A stretch of 64,000 nt of DNA. Origin: Euptelea pleiosperma (taxonomy: Eukaryota; Streptophyta; Magnoliopsida; Ranunculales; Eupteleaceae). Shown here piece by piece: positions 1 through 11,123 of this stretch. A model generated the notes under the pieces. The model did no database searches. It was not told where the DNA came from and saw nothing but the letters and a program-made list of their open reading frames with translations. The stretch lies in assembly GCA_035048495.1 (NCBI GenBank), contig CM068545.1, forward strand, positions 13,785,702 through 13,849,701, given 5' to 3'. The position numbers were made by a program, and so were the translations under genes. The first letter of the stretch is position 1; each line of letters begins with the position of its first letter.

Positions 1-125
1 CTAATCAAGTTGATTTTCAGTAAATGGCCTCTGAAAATCTGCCATGTGGATTTTGTATGTATGTCCAACTAGGGATGAGCCAAACATCCATACAGGAAGT
101 GGTCTATAAAAGTCTGCCATTGCGT
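1..125. mobile_element. family A foldback element, right half, cut by window edge
   Basis: It holds the right arm only: CTAATCAAGTTGATTTT, a 'CCAACTAGGGATG' block and AAACATCCATAC. These match the right terminal inverted repeat of the complete copies at 3532 and 24811. Confidence 0.6.
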
Positions 126-194
126 CCGCAACTAAGTTCTAATGGTGGGGGGGGGAGTAGTAGGTGACGGGTGGGGAACTAGGATTTGGGGAGT

Positions 195-372
195 ACGTGG
201 GGTAGGTGAAAAGGGTGGGGGTGAAAAGGGGGGCAGCCTTTGGGCCTGATTTTGAACTGGGGCAGACCTGACTCGGGCTTGGGCTCGGGCTGAGATGGAG
301 GCCCAAGGACCCCAAAATTGGCTCCGGACTGGTCTTTGGGCCAGTTTTTCAGGTCAGGCTTTACACCCCTAC
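195..372. mobile_element. GC-rich 'GGGTGTCAA' type element
   Basis: The stretch is rich in GGGCC/GGCTCGGGC words and ends in 'TTTACACCCCTA', the terminus pattern of hAT-like elements with TAGGGGTGTAAA ends. Reading frames in it are low-complexity artefacts. Confidence 0.4.
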
Positions 373-394
373 TTATTTCTAGCATTCTGTTCTT

Positions 395-515
395 CTGACT
401 CTGAGTACTCCCAAATAATCCTCGGATCCCATGGTTGAAAATTAACCCATTAAAAGACTCAAATCAATGGTTATAAATCACTAATCTGGCTGATTTTTAG
501 TATGGAAGTCCATCA
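395..515. mobile_element. family A fragment
   Basis: Contains GAGTACTCCCAAATAAT and AATCACTAATCTGGCTGATT, the middle and inner right arm of family A. The ends are lost. Confidence 0.5.
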
Positions 516-1364
516 TCAAAGAATTGCAAACGTTTATAGACTATTTTCTCCATAGCTGGTGTTTTTTATTTGAGTAGGGGAACATTGTTTATATGTTTCC
601 AATGGATGTCCTGCAATGAGATATGGGTCTCGAATAGGAGATACTCCACAAAACCACGACGGAAGCTGGCAGAGCCCGAATTTCCAACAAGAGAGCTTCT
701 CTTCCCTCGAAGACACAATTGTTTCGCTCTTTCCAGTACCCTACAAGTTAAGACCGTTTACAGGCTTCGGGTAATTTTTTCATCTACTTTTTATTGGGCT
801 CGTTTGGTTGTCTTGCCTGGGGTTAACGTTAGTGCATATAGAGAGCCCCTTTCATCATGTAAAGGCATGCCAGAGTCACTATTCATTCCCATCCTATGGT
901 GTGTTTGGAACACGCAAATTTGTGATGCAAACACGAATGCAAAAGCGGATTCACGTTTGAATATGCACAAACGAAACCACTCCCTCTTTAATAAGTATTT
1001 ACACACCACCCCTGCGCAACCATTTCAGCACCTAGACATGAAAATTGGGACGCACAAATGAATCATGAGGATCATCTTGATGCATGTAGGTCCCACTTTA
1101 TCTTTTGATATGTTGGGGAGCACAAATTTGGTACATGTTTGTGTGAGGCTGTCATAATATATATACATGTGCAATACACCTGAATTTCTCTATTTTACAT
1201 GTCTAAATGTGCAAATCAAACATATAAAAAGGTGTGTACCCGCATTTGTTTGGTCGCGTAATCCTTTACGTTTGATGTATACAATATTTTTTTTTTCTTA
1301 ATGATGTAATTTTTTTCTTTAATCTAATCGCTTTTTAATATTTTTATATAAAAAATCGGCCTAA
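516..1364. other. no gene seen; unclassified, AT-rich to the right
   Basis: A 163-codon open frame (570-1061) crosses this stretch but shows no family motif. The part near 890-1240 has 'GTGTGTTTGGAACACGC', a common start of small DNA transposons. I assign nothing more. Confidence 0.3.
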
Positions 1365-1540
1365 ATGTAAGCCTAAAAATAGGCCCAATCGAGGCCTAAC
1401 CAGAGCCCATCCAAAGCCCGGCCCGAAACCAGGATATAGAAATGGCTTTGGACTGGGCCTCGGGCCTGCCCTTTGCTCTTCGGCCTAGCCGACGGAAAAT
1501 CGGGCAGGCCCAACCCGGCCCAATTTACACTCCTAATGAT
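1365..1540. mobile_element. GC-rich 'GGGTGTCAA' type element
   Basis: A run of GGCCCAA/GGCCTAA words ends in CCCAATTTACACTCCTAA, like the hAT-type copies elsewhere in the window. Confidence 0.4.
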
Positions 1541-1849
1541 TTCTGCATACAAAATCACCAGTCTCTAATACTCTTAGTGCTCCTGTTCCCACATTTTTTC
1601 TCATGAGAAAATCAGATGACATTAAAGCCCCCCCTCCCAATCCCAAATGCATGTGGTAAATCCCACCCCTACCACATCGTACGTCCAACTCCTCCCAAAA
1701 CTTTGTCAAACAGTTTTGTCATTCGACCTATATACACACCCACAAGAAACCATCTTCCACTAAACATCGTGTGTAGAGAACAAAACCACCCCCATAAGCT
1801 ACTCTGAGACCTCGATGATTGGACTCAAGCCTTTCTTATGGGGAGATTT

Positions 1850-1960
1850 TTTAACCGTTGGAATCAAGCTAGCCCACAGATCAAATGGTTATAGACCACC
1901 AATCAAGCTGATTTTTGATGTGTTGGTCCATCCAAGGGAAAGACGATCATTCATGGGTCA
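1850..1960. mobile_element. family A fragment, right arm
   Basis: Contains ACCAATCAAGCTGATTTTTG, a GGTCCATCCAAGGG block and further decayed family A arm sequence. Confidence 0.4.
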
Positions 1961-2178
1961 GTTGCCCCGAAAGTGTGTGCCAAATGCTAGACTTTCTCAG
2001 CTTATAAGTCGAGCGCCGGTACATGCCAACTTTTGTAAAAACAAAAAAAATTCTTGATAAGTGTTGATTTTTGTAATGTAAGTACATATATTTTAATTTT
2101 AATGAAAATTTAGAAAAATTTGAACCTCAAACTGCTCAAAGTTCTAAACATATATACCCATGATACATATGTATAATA

Positions 2179-2325
2179 CTAGTTGGTGGCCTATGACCAC
2201 GGCACTCTCTGACAAAGCGTTTGCCAAAATCGGGTGTGAGTAGCCTAGATCCACCATCCATTTGGAGTGATAATTGTAAAGCCGATAAAAGGGGGATAAG
2301 TGACTTCTCTGTTTTGTTATATAGA
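2179..2325 (-). mobile_element. short Helitron-like element H1 (3' member of dimer)
   Basis: On the minus strand it starts TCTATATAACAAAAC and ends with a hairpin-like GTGCCGTGGTCAT region followed by CTAG then T. The TC start, CTAG end and A/T target are Helitron hallmarks. It is about 147 bp and non-coding. It abuts H2. Confidence 0.65.
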
Positions 2326-2327
2326 TG

Positions 2328-2579
2328 TATAGTGGGTGGCCCGTACCGTCAGCACTTCCCTACAAGCATTTTCCAAAATCAGGTGTGAGTGGTTGAGATC
2401 CATAGTCCATTTGGGGATAAGATCTCGGCCATCCAATGTGAAACCAAAAAGAGGGGTATAAGTGGGGAGACAATTTTCCTGTTAAATTAATCCAACTGTC
2501 TAAATTTTATTTTATGTAAGGGTTGATATGGGCCCTTTGATACATGGAGCCCACAAGAGGGGAGACTTTGTTATATAAA
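2328..2579 (-). mobile_element. long variant Helitron-like element H2 (5' member of dimer)
   Basis: The 3' part matches H1 and the 5' part adds about 100 bp, including a GGGTTGATATGGGCCCTTTG block. The same long variant recurs in the opposite orientation at 32849-33116, also next to a short copy. Confidence 0.6.
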
Positions 2580-2609
2580 TGGTCAAATAAATTAAGGGAT
2601 TATAAAGAC

Positions 2610-2865
2610 GGGGAAAGGGAAAATCTGGACCATCTATTTTAGGCCCCGATGGAGATGATTCAAGGGCTAATTTTTGGTGTGGATGATCTCAAAATCATCC
2701 TCACATAAAAAATCAACTCATTCTGGAATTTCTAACCTATGAAATAGATGATCCAGACTCCCACTTCTCATAGGACTAGAAAAGTTCAAATCTGCTAATT
2801 TTCTTATGATCATCTTCACAGAAAATCAGCCCTAACTCATCTCCATGTAGGCGTGTCAAATTAAA
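2610..2865. mobile_element. inverted-repeat element, family D
   Basis: GGAGATGATTCAAGGGCTAA with GTGTGGATGATCTC on the left mirrors GATCATCTTCACAGAAAATC and AACTCATCTCCATG on the right. It is related to the better copies at 11124-11467 and 50970-51305. Confidence 0.5.
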
Positions 2866-2970
2866 TCAATGAAGCCTGAAGATTTCATACACAACTCTAT
2901 ACAAGTTTACAATCTGTACTTAATGAATGAACCCTTTTCATTTGTAACAGGGAATTAAATATGTATAATT

Positions 2971-3312
2971 TCAAGCCATAGACATGTTGGAGAGACGACT
3001 CGGTGTTGGTCGGAAATTCCACCACCGTTGACTAGAACGACGAACTGGTGGTGCCAGCGCTCTCTTCAAAAGCTCTCTGTCGGCACGGCACCTTCTCAAC
3101 TTCTCGTTACCCACTGCCGACTCATGATGACTACACCGGAACGAGCCAGGATGGTTCGATGGGGAGCAAGTGCAAATGGGTCGAGTCCTAGGAGATGGCA
3201 CCAATTTGTTCCGGCGACCCAATCTCTTCTCGTTTATGTGCCCACAAACTGACGGCTTCGCCGGACTTTGACGTGTATCTCCAGTTGGTGGTCGTGGGAT
3301 CCTACTTTGCAT
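2971..3312 (-). CDS. serine-rich-protein-like small plant protein
   Basis: This single-exon frame encodes 113 residues. It resembles the plant family annotated as 'serine-rich protein-related': a central CxCSPxNHPGSFRCxxH motif (here ICTCSPSNHPGSFRCSHH, roughly residues 46-63) and a C-terminal end with FRPTPSRLSNMSMA. In family members I know, the end reads close to F-P-PSRLS-MS-A. The product is small, arginine-rich and lacks a signal peptide. Its biochemical role is unknown. The frame is open upstream to a Met at 3378, but a TATAAAT box at 3417-3423 puts the transcription start near 3390, so the Met at 3312 is preferred, leaving a leader of about 75 nt. The region is clearly more GC-rich than its surroundings. 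A long-hairpin transposon begins 109 bp beyond the TATA box. Family assignment rests on motif memory; function is not inferred. Confidence 0.75.
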   Translation of the reverse strand: MQSRIPRPPTGDTRQSPAKPSVCGHINEKRLGRRNKLVPSPRTRPICTCSPSNHPGSFRCSHHESAVGNEKLRRCRADRELLKRALAPPVRRSSQRWWNFRPTPSRLSNMSMA

Positions 3313-3416
3313 TGCTAAAGCTAGCTGAAGAAATGAGATTATAGAAACAGTTATTTGGTCCTGCAGATTTGCAAACAAGACTCAGAGAATGGCTTCTGCT
3401 CTTTCTTCGCCTCCTG

Positions 3417-3423
3417 ATTTATA
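3417..3423 (-). promoter_or_regulatory. TATA box of the small serine-rich-like gene
   Basis: The minus strand reads TATAAAT, about 105 nt upstream of the chosen ATG at 3312. It places a start near 3385-3395 and argues against the in-frame upstream Met at 3378. Confidence 0.6.
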
Positions 3424-3531
3424 GGGTACACTTTCCTCTTGTTCTTGAGGTCCTTCCAAAAGTTTGACCTTTCCATCCATTCATAAAGGTCGGCTTTGAC
3501 CCACCTAAACTCCCCTAAAGGTCCTCTTTGC

Positions 3532-3896
3532 TGACACTACAGTCAGCGACGCCGCTGACTGCAGCCAATATGAGCCATGTGGCATATCCTTAAGAGGACA
3601 CTGACGGTATGGATGTTTGGCCAATCACTCGTTGGACCTACAAACCAAAAATAAACCTGATCAGTGATTTATAAGCGTTGGATTGAAGTTATTTCCATGG
3701 GTTGATTTTAACCATAGGAATTTGAGCATTATTTGGTTACAAAGATCCAAAGGTTCTAAATCACTAATCAGGCTCATTTTTATTTTGTTGGTCCACCTAG
3801 TGATTGGCCAAACATCCATACGGTCAGTGTCCTCTTAAGGATGTGCCACATGGCTCATATTGGCTGCAGACAGCGACGTCGCTGACTGCAGTGTCA
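3532..3896. mobile_element. family A foldback element, complete, near-perfect hairpin
   Basis: The 365-bp element begins TGACACTACAGTCAGCGACG and ends with the inverse ACGTCGCTGACTGCAGTGTCA-type sequence. Arms exceed 120 bp and include CTGACGGTATGGATGTTTGG inverted as CCAAACATCCATACGGTCAG. No clear target duplication is seen. It has no coding capacity. Confidence 0.75.
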
Positions 3897-4199
3897 TGGA
3901 AGGTTTACTCCAACTTGGAAGGACTATTTATTGTCCCATTTCACACTGCTTGAAAATTTGAAATTGACTAAAACAATATCAATCCAATGGACTGAGTCAG
4001 ACTCAGATGTTAGGGAAATAGAATCATTTAAGGGGGTGTTCGGTAACAAGTTTACAAGTAACCCGGGAGCCATATTAAATGCGTTTGGGTAGGCCTCAAT
4101 ATTTGGAGTGCTGGTAATGAGTTTATTTGTTAGATGGACAACTGTATTCTTTTGGAAGGTGAAGAAAATTTGGGGCAATGGCTGAAAAAGTACGGTTAT
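3897..4199. other. no gene seen
   Basis: AT-rich spacer with scattered stops. It contains a 'GGGGGTGTTCGGTAACAAGT' block at 4023-4042 that resembles a small DNA-transposon start, but no partner end was found. Confidence 0.25.
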
Positions 4200-4462
4200 T
4201 TGTTAGATAGTTAGGATTAGGGCATGAATTGGGATCCGGATCCGGATCCGGCCCTTTTTAACATTCTAGCCTAAGGGAGTGCATAGGCCCGAACATAGAC
4301 GAACCCAGCCCAAATTTTCAACCCGAACCAAGCATGGGGCTAATCAGCTAATCAAACCCGGCCGAAAATTAGAAACTGGGCCCAGGTTCCACCCCCAAGC
4401 TGACACAAAGCTGAATAGACCTCAGGCCCGAAACCCAAGCCAGCCCGGGGTACACCCTCCAT
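4200..4462. mobile_element. GC-rich 'GGGTGTCAA' type element
   Basis: GGATCCGGATCCGGATCCGG followed by CCGAACC/GCCCAAA words, ending GGGGTACACCCTCCAT. It lies downstream of the PP2C stop codon. Confidence 0.35.
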
Positions 4463-4713
4463 GATTTTGTATATGCACCGCATCTTATACCATGCTCATA
4501 TATCACATGGGACCTTGATACAGTGACAAATGACATGTGGACGTCACCTAATATATATTGATCACATAACAGAAAATAATAAAGAGAAAAAAAAATCAAG
4601 TGAACCTTGAACCATGACGCCACCAATGGCATGATCTTCGAATAGCTTAGATTTCTGACATAGGTCGTGGAATTACAACAAATGAATTACTAGTGCTCTT
4701 CGGAAAGACAATG

Positions 4714-7568
4714 TCAGGAATTTAGCTTCTCCTCTGAAAATCTAGGAAGTTGTACAAGCGAGTTGACTCGGGTTACACCTTCCAAACCTGACCAGTTCTG
4801 ATCTTCACCTATTGCGTTCACCCCGTTTTCTTCAACCTCAACTTGTATACTACTGTTTGGATCACTGTCTTCTGCAGACCTGACTGTAAAGTTCCTCTGC
4901 AGAGATGGTTCTGGGTTCTGGCCTTCGTCCGATTCAATTGCAGTGCAAGAATGATAGATGTGATTGGCTGCAGAGATACCTTGATCCTCTGGGTCAGATT
5001 CCGAATCAATTTTACCATCTAAATACATGCAAACTACGGCACAATCATCCATTTTTGAAGTGGGGTATTTAAGTTTCCATTCCCGAGCAGCTGAATCAAC
5101 TAGGATCCGTGCAGCTGAAGATCTGGTCGGAGCTGAGGAAATGATCTCAACCACTTCTTCATTGCTCAATACGTCCCAAACCTGCAATATGGATCCTTAA
5201 AACTACTTGAAACACAGGTAATAAGGGTACTCTATATGGTAAATGAAATGTGACCTCAGAAACAGAGTTGACTGCCAGAAAGAAAATGCAAGGACATAAG
5301 CTACATTTTGAAGCCTGGTGTATCTAAGATTCTAGGAACATAAAGACTTGAAAGTGGGAGTGTTTCCCTATTAAAGGATTCATTCAGTACAGTATATGAT
5401 AAATGGAGTTATGATGATTTTACTTAAGAAGGTTCTTCCTCAATATATCTGTCCTCTTCACTTTCTTTTGACATTTTTTCCATTCTCTATAAATTAAGAA
5501 ATATCCGTCGTGGAGTCTTGAGCACTTAGCTTCTACGTTTTAGTGAAACTGTGCCAATTAGGTTGGTTTCTCCTACATTTTCTTGATGGCACATTATAGG
5601 ATGTTGAAATCCTGTAACCCATGCCTCTCTCTTATGGTTATCTGTAGCCGTTCTCTAATTCCAGTGATAAAAGACTTATTGAAACACTAAATTCACCATC
5701 AGAATGTATACTTCTTGCAGTGACATAAATCCTAGAAACAAAAATTGCAGAACATTTTCCTTAGCATTTCAGTATATTTATGGGTTATGATTCAACTTAA
5801 TTTCATATATGTTGCCCACACGCCTACTGTGTCTAATGCTCCCTTCGTTGTAAGACGAAGGATTTTTCTTATATGTCATCATTTGAGATTTGAGACAAAC
5901 TGAAAAAACAAAATTCTACATAAGCTCGTGAAATCTGGAAATGGATTTTAGCAAAAGCAGCAGGCTATCATCTAGAGGGAACTGTAATTTAAAAAGGAAC
6001 ACTCACCAAAACACGAGGATGCAGAAAAGCACATGCTTAAACCAGATCAGAAGGGATTTAAATCACATGTAATACTCTCTAGATCTAGATAATTCATAAA
6101 TTTGTCAAACGCTCCAAAATTCAACTGTGGCAGGACAAAACTTTTATGGTGAATTCTATGTTACTTCAATGTTGTAAGTCAATTTCTATAAAATAGAAGT
6201 TGGTGGAGCAGATTATGATTCATATGACATGGAAGTTGGATTTCAAGAGCTATTTTTGGTTCTATTTGGTTTTTGTTTCTCTTTCGAATTTAGGTATAGA
6301 AAAGATTATAAAAAGAAAGGAAAAAACCAAAATTACATGAATAGTGCAAGCAGAGATAGAACACTCACTCCGTCAGATGCAAGAACAATGAATTGATCCC
6401 TCTCAGTGAGTACCCTGTGTGAGAATTCGGGTATAGAGATCACTCCATAATCCTTCAAACAGAAATCCCCAAATGCCCTAGCCATTGCTAATCCAGGTGC
6501 ATCATCGAATGGCAACCAAACCCTAGGCACTTCTGGTTCGTCTTGCAATGCAAAGACCCTTCCTTTACACCGTTTAATCCGTTCAGCTTCCCCTATAATA
6601 GATCAAGAGAGAACGGAATAAGTATCAATAACACACATCACCCAACAAAACTGACTAGTATTAAGACATACTTGGCAAGTCGGGCTTTAGATCAACAGTC
6701 AACTGTACTGCAACCATGGCATCGCTGCTGTCCTTAGATCCCAAAATTGCCCGAGAATCCCCAATGTTTCCCATGAAAAGATTCAACCCCTTATAATCCC
6801 AAACGAGCAACAGGCAATTAGAATGGGAAGAAAGCAAAAAAACACAATTTTAGGTCATGGTTCTGTGGCATACCTGTTTCACTATAGTGACAGCGGTGCT
6901 GCCACTGCAGAAGCAGTCCAAGCTAGGATGGGACCTTAGCTCCTTGTCCATGGCTCTGTATGATTTAAGAAAAGCTTCTCTCCACAGAGATCCCAGTTGA
7001 TCCTCAGTTGAGACACTCGTCTCAGAATCTCCTCTATCCAATTTATTTTTTCTTTTAAAACAATTACTACTTATCCCATTTCCCCTTGACTCATGAGACT
7101 GCAGAAATGAGAGCAACTTCAATGGCAGCGAATCCCTCACTTTCCGGGCAACAAGATGGCCGTGGGGACCATGCCCATCAAAGACACCACAAAAGATGGC
7201 ATCTTCTGAGTCAAAATCCTACATGGAACAGAGATATACAAAAATTTAAGCAACAAATTAACCTACATGAATGGGGTATAGGTATTGATAAGATGAACAG
7301 GACTTACTTCCCACACAACCATGGCATCCTGGTTTATGCCCTTGCGTCCTTGCTGAGTGAAAATACACGAAGTTCTGCTCTTGCCATTTGAGAAAATCCG
7401 GTTGGGTATATAAGGTAAGTGTTGTAAGGTAGTAACATGTTCTGAGAATGATCTCTTCTTTCTCCTCCCATTTGATCCCAAACCAAAGCATGAGGAAGAA
7501 ATCCTCTCTCCATTGCTTCTGCTACTACTGCTACTCCGGCTACTGCTGACCGAAACACAGCACCCCAT
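4714..7568 (-). CDS. protein phosphatase 2C, plant group E, five exons
   Basis: Exons (minus strand) are 7568-7308, 7218-6874, 6789-6672, 6592-6369 and 5181-4714. All introns are GT-AG, the frame is continuous, and the product is 471 residues. It is a metal-dependent Ser/Thr phosphatase. Visible PP2C motifs: KGINQDAM (about 76-83), FDGHGPHG (100-107, metal-binding Asp), GDSRA (212-216), ARAFGDFCLKDYGV, ASDG (313-316) and MDDCAVV (about 360-366). The N terminus MGCC has Gly2 for myristoylation and Cys3/Cys4 for palmitoylation, so plasma-membrane anchoring is expected. The tail contains LEGVTRVNSLVQLPRF, a block I associate with the Arabidopsis At1g03590/PP2C52 type; a PP2C52 link to the G-beta subunit is reported, but transferring that role is inference. 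The start is chosen because it gives the acylation signal and follows a TC-rich leader. Intron 4 is longest (1187 bp). No inactivating change is seen. Confidence 0.95.
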
Positions 7569-9660
7569 CTGCTCAGCCCCAAAACGAAGGCATTCGAAAG
7601 GAAGAGGAGGATGAGTTTCCTCCTTTTACCAGAACAGATCTCAGTTGAGATTTGGGAATTGGTCGTATAGTCAACCAGCCCACGGGTTATCCGAATTCCG
7701 GAGATTCTCACACATGCAACCAATGTATTCCAACCTCAGTACGGAAATAAAAAACTTCGACTAAAGGGTTGATTGTCTGAGTCAAATGTGGATCCAGCAC
7801 ATGAATTGTGAACTCGGATGAGAGAAACAGCTAAACAAAACGAGATTGAATTAATTAAGCGAATTTTTTAATCCATAATCTCATATAAGTTAGAAATGGC
7901 TGCAAGTAGAGAAAACTCAACAGATCAAAGACATCATAGTTATTTTTTTAACTACGAAGACCAAAGAGGAAAGTATAATTTGTAGCCAACAGAATAGAAA
8001 ACACACAAATCTGTCCTGATTCTTTCGTCCTACACGAGGTATCTCAAAGACTAGAAAAGATGGCAGGAGCAGGAATTTTTTATGTAAATAATACTAAAAT
8101 ATCTGGAAGATAAAAGGACAAAAGAACAGGGGACTCTGATACATATCTGCCAAGAACATACTAGGAAATGAGAAACCTGCCTATCTTCGAAGAATTTGAT
8201 AGGATTTGGATAAACTTAAGCTAAGGGAACAAGAAAGTAAACCATTACATCTTCCATCGATTCATCAGAAAAAAAAAGAAAAAAGAAAAAAGAAAAAAAG
8301 GTCATTAACATCTCAAATAACAAAGCGAAAATCAACAGATCTCCAGCAGATCCGTAAAAAAAAACACCAAAAAGTAAAGAATCTTTCTTATAAAAGCATA
8401 GAAAGCAGTAAAAAATAACGGACCCAAAGAAAACGGCGATAACTACGAAAAGAAAACGGCTAGGCGATTCGCAGAAATCTCGAGTTCTAGTCCAAGTCTC
8501 AAAGAGAACCGATAAAAAAGAAAAGAAAAGCAAAAAAACTCAAATTTTCAGGCTTAACGCACCTCAAATAGAAGAGAACAGGGAAAGCTCTTGGTCTTGA
8601 ACCAGAAAGGAAGACGAAGCGAGTCTGTATATCACCCACTAATCATGGAAAAAGCAAGGTGATTTGCGATTTGCTGTAGGTTGAATATCTCTTCAGTTCA
8701 GAGAGAGAGAGGGAAAAGAAGAAAGGAATACAGAAAAGCAGAAAAGACGAAACAAAAAGCATAATTTTGCCGAGTGATCCATTAGCACAGAAACCGAAAA
8801 AGGTGTGAAGAAGCTAAGAAAACCTAACGTAATTTTCATGAAAAACTACAGCAAAAGCGAATGAGAAATGACTAAAGAGAAGAAGACAGAAGGAATCCGA
8901 ATATGTTGTTGCTGTAGGTCTTCCATCATAAATCACATCAAACGAATTGCATATTTTCCACAGTAACTTCAGTTTCTTCTCAAAAAAACCAAAGGGAATT
9001 AAAAATCAAAACAAAAAAAATTAAAATTTCGAGCAAGAACTCAAATCTCACTATCTTCAACCATAAAAAACAGAGATTTACAGTAACTGCGAACCATCAA
9101 AGCAAAAAGAACAAACAGTGAGAGAAATTTACAGAGAGAGAGAGAGAGAGTAAACCAGGTGATTTGCAGTAACTCCAATTTCTTCACTCCAAAGAGAACT
9201 TCATTAAAGCAAAAGAGATGTCCGTACACGATTTTCATCTCTACATCAGCAACTCAATGAAAGTGCTCACACTTCAGAAATCTGATTCAAAGAAGAAGAA
9301 GAGAGATGGAGAGAGAGAGAGAGAAATGAGGTAAGTGATCACGTGTAGCAGCACGTGCAAGAGCTTTCCATTGCAGGCAAGTTGCAGAAGCAGAGAGAAA
9401 GAGGGAAAGAGAGAAAGAAAGATTACAAAATACAAACAATATTTAAAAGAGAAAGGTGGATGTGCATTGAATGCTGAGGGGAAGCTTAAGGCGGGGAGAG
9501 AAACAGTGGCGTCATCTGTCAAGGACTCACGTTGTGTGTGTGAACTGTGAGTCAAAAAGCAGAGAGAAGAGGGAAAAGGTTTCTTCGTCCACCCGTGTTA
9601 GAGTACACCTAAGGTCTACAACAAGAGTTGTGGATTGTGGACAACTTGGAGATTAGATCA
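7569..9660 (-). promoter_or_regulatory. TC-rich leader and proximal promoter of the PP2C gene
   Basis: On the minus strand this 2.1 kb is strongly pyrimidine-rich, with CT microsatellites near 9134-9150 and 9310-9325, typical of plant leaders and core promoters. The distance from the CT-rich block to the ATG at 7568 suggests a 5'UTR intron; a plausible donor (GAG|GTGCGT) lies near 8567 and a possible acceptor (GAGCAG) directly before the ATG. This splicing is an inference. Open frames in the T-rich stretch (for example 8216-8533) look like low-complexity artefacts. Confidence 0.45.
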
Positions 9661-10550
9661 TCTCTGTTTCTTTGTGTTGATTGAGGATAAATTTTCTCGA
9701 AACAACAGTTATGATGCAAGGTTGGCAATTCCTGGATTTGAATTGTGAATACATTCTAACATTTCCCTTCTATGGCCGGCAGTTTTGATTTGGCTGCCTG
9801 TGCACTCCCCTGACATCTGCCCCGCACTGCCACGTGTCATGAACATTTAATTGGCACGAGAAAAAAGTTGACTCTCTCAACAACCCTCATCCGTGCTCTC
9901 TTCAGTCTTTCCTTTCCTGTACTTTTTGCTTTTCTTTTTCTAACTATCATCTTCCGGACGACATTTTTCTTACAGTCAAGACCATTGGATGGCCTTCGTG
10001 ATTTACTTGGGTAAATCTCGAGTACTATCAGCGGTTTGAACTTATGGATAGCCTAGGGATGACATCCATCTGGCGGATTAAACAACACTGAACACTGCTC
10101 TTTTTTTTATTTTTAAATGGAGATATTGGAGGGAGAGTGGAAAACTTTAGTAGTTGAATTGACGAGCTGAAATGGGCTGGGCTGTGTTTACGAGATTCAA
10201 TTCCTAAAGCTCAAGCCCACTACTATTCCTCCTAAAAGCCCAAAATATATATTTTATCACTAATCAGGACTCAAGGCCCATAAGAAAATGAGTTTCTTTA
10301 TTTATTTATTTTTTAAATCGTAAAAATGGAATCCAACGCTCCCAGCCAGGCGATGGGATGGGCCCCACTTTGGATATTACCAACACGAATAAACAATCTG
10401 GTGGGTTTTTTTGGAGCCTTATAACTTTCGAACATAAATGAATGTAGCATGGTTAAATTAAAGGTTTTAACTCAATGCACCTTTATCCTTGTTCCTCAAT
10501 TTGGAAATCCAAAATACCTTTGAAAAAAAGTTTCTTTGCTTGGGGGGCAT
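9661..10550. other. intergenic, no gene seen
   Basis: It holds the distal PP2C promoter, including the G-box at 9829, then AT-rich sequence with no family I recognise. Confidence 0.4.
9829..9838 (-). promoter_or_regulatory. G-box/ABRE upstream of the PP2C gene
   Basis: The plus strand reads GCCACGTGTC, a CACGTG core bound by bZIP and bHLH factors. It lies about 170 bp beyond the TC-rich leader. It is seen in sequence; its use is not shown. Confidence 0.4.
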
Positions 10551-10559
10551 CATTGAATA

Positions 10560-11122
10560 AATTACTCACCATTGATAACTTGATGACAAGAAAGTAGATT
10601 ATGGTGAATTACTATCTTATATGGAAGGCCGATAGAAGGATTGCTGGCCATCTTTTGTTGCATTGTGATTTTGTTAGAAAGGTTTTGGACACACTTCCTT
10701 GGACATGCGGGAGTTATCCTAGGTAGTGCTAGAATCCATTGGAGGACTTTTGGGAGGTTGGTCCGTAGTGGATGCATCCCTTAAGGGGAAGGTATTGTGA
10801 AAAATAGTACCATTTACTATCATATGGAGAGTTTGGTTAGAAAGGAATAAAAGAAATTTTTTAAGAAAAGAAAGTTCGGTGCATGATATTCTCATTAGCA
10901 TTAAGTCATTTCTCTATCCCTAGGAGAGCATATTCATTGAGTTGAGGGTACTTTCTTTGGCCATCTCGTATTTAGGCGGGAGGAGGTATTGAAGTGAATT
11001 TAGGGAAACAAACATTTTATTTTGGTGTTCCTTTTCCTTTTCTATTTTCTTCTTGTACAGTCTTAGATTGCCTTGATCTCCTTTTAATATATTTTGGACT
11101 TGTCAAAAAAAAAAAAAAAAAA
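10560..11122 (+). mobile_element. LINE 3' end, decayed, with poly(A) tail
   Basis: Conceptual translation around 10825 gives WRVWLERNKRNF, the C-terminal signature of plant L1-type polymerase proteins (zf-RVT region). Stops and frameshifts follow. An 18-nt poly(A) run ends the element at 11105-11122. Confidence 0.65.
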
Positions 11123-11123
11123 G

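Noticed and set aside
570..1061. 163-codon open frame on the plus strand
   Set aside because: No conserved motif; its end runs into transposon-like sequence, and both strands are open by chance here.
8216..8533. 105-codon frame, Phe/Leu-rich, minus strand
   Set aside because: Created by the T-rich PP2C leader or intron; low complexity, no homology signal.
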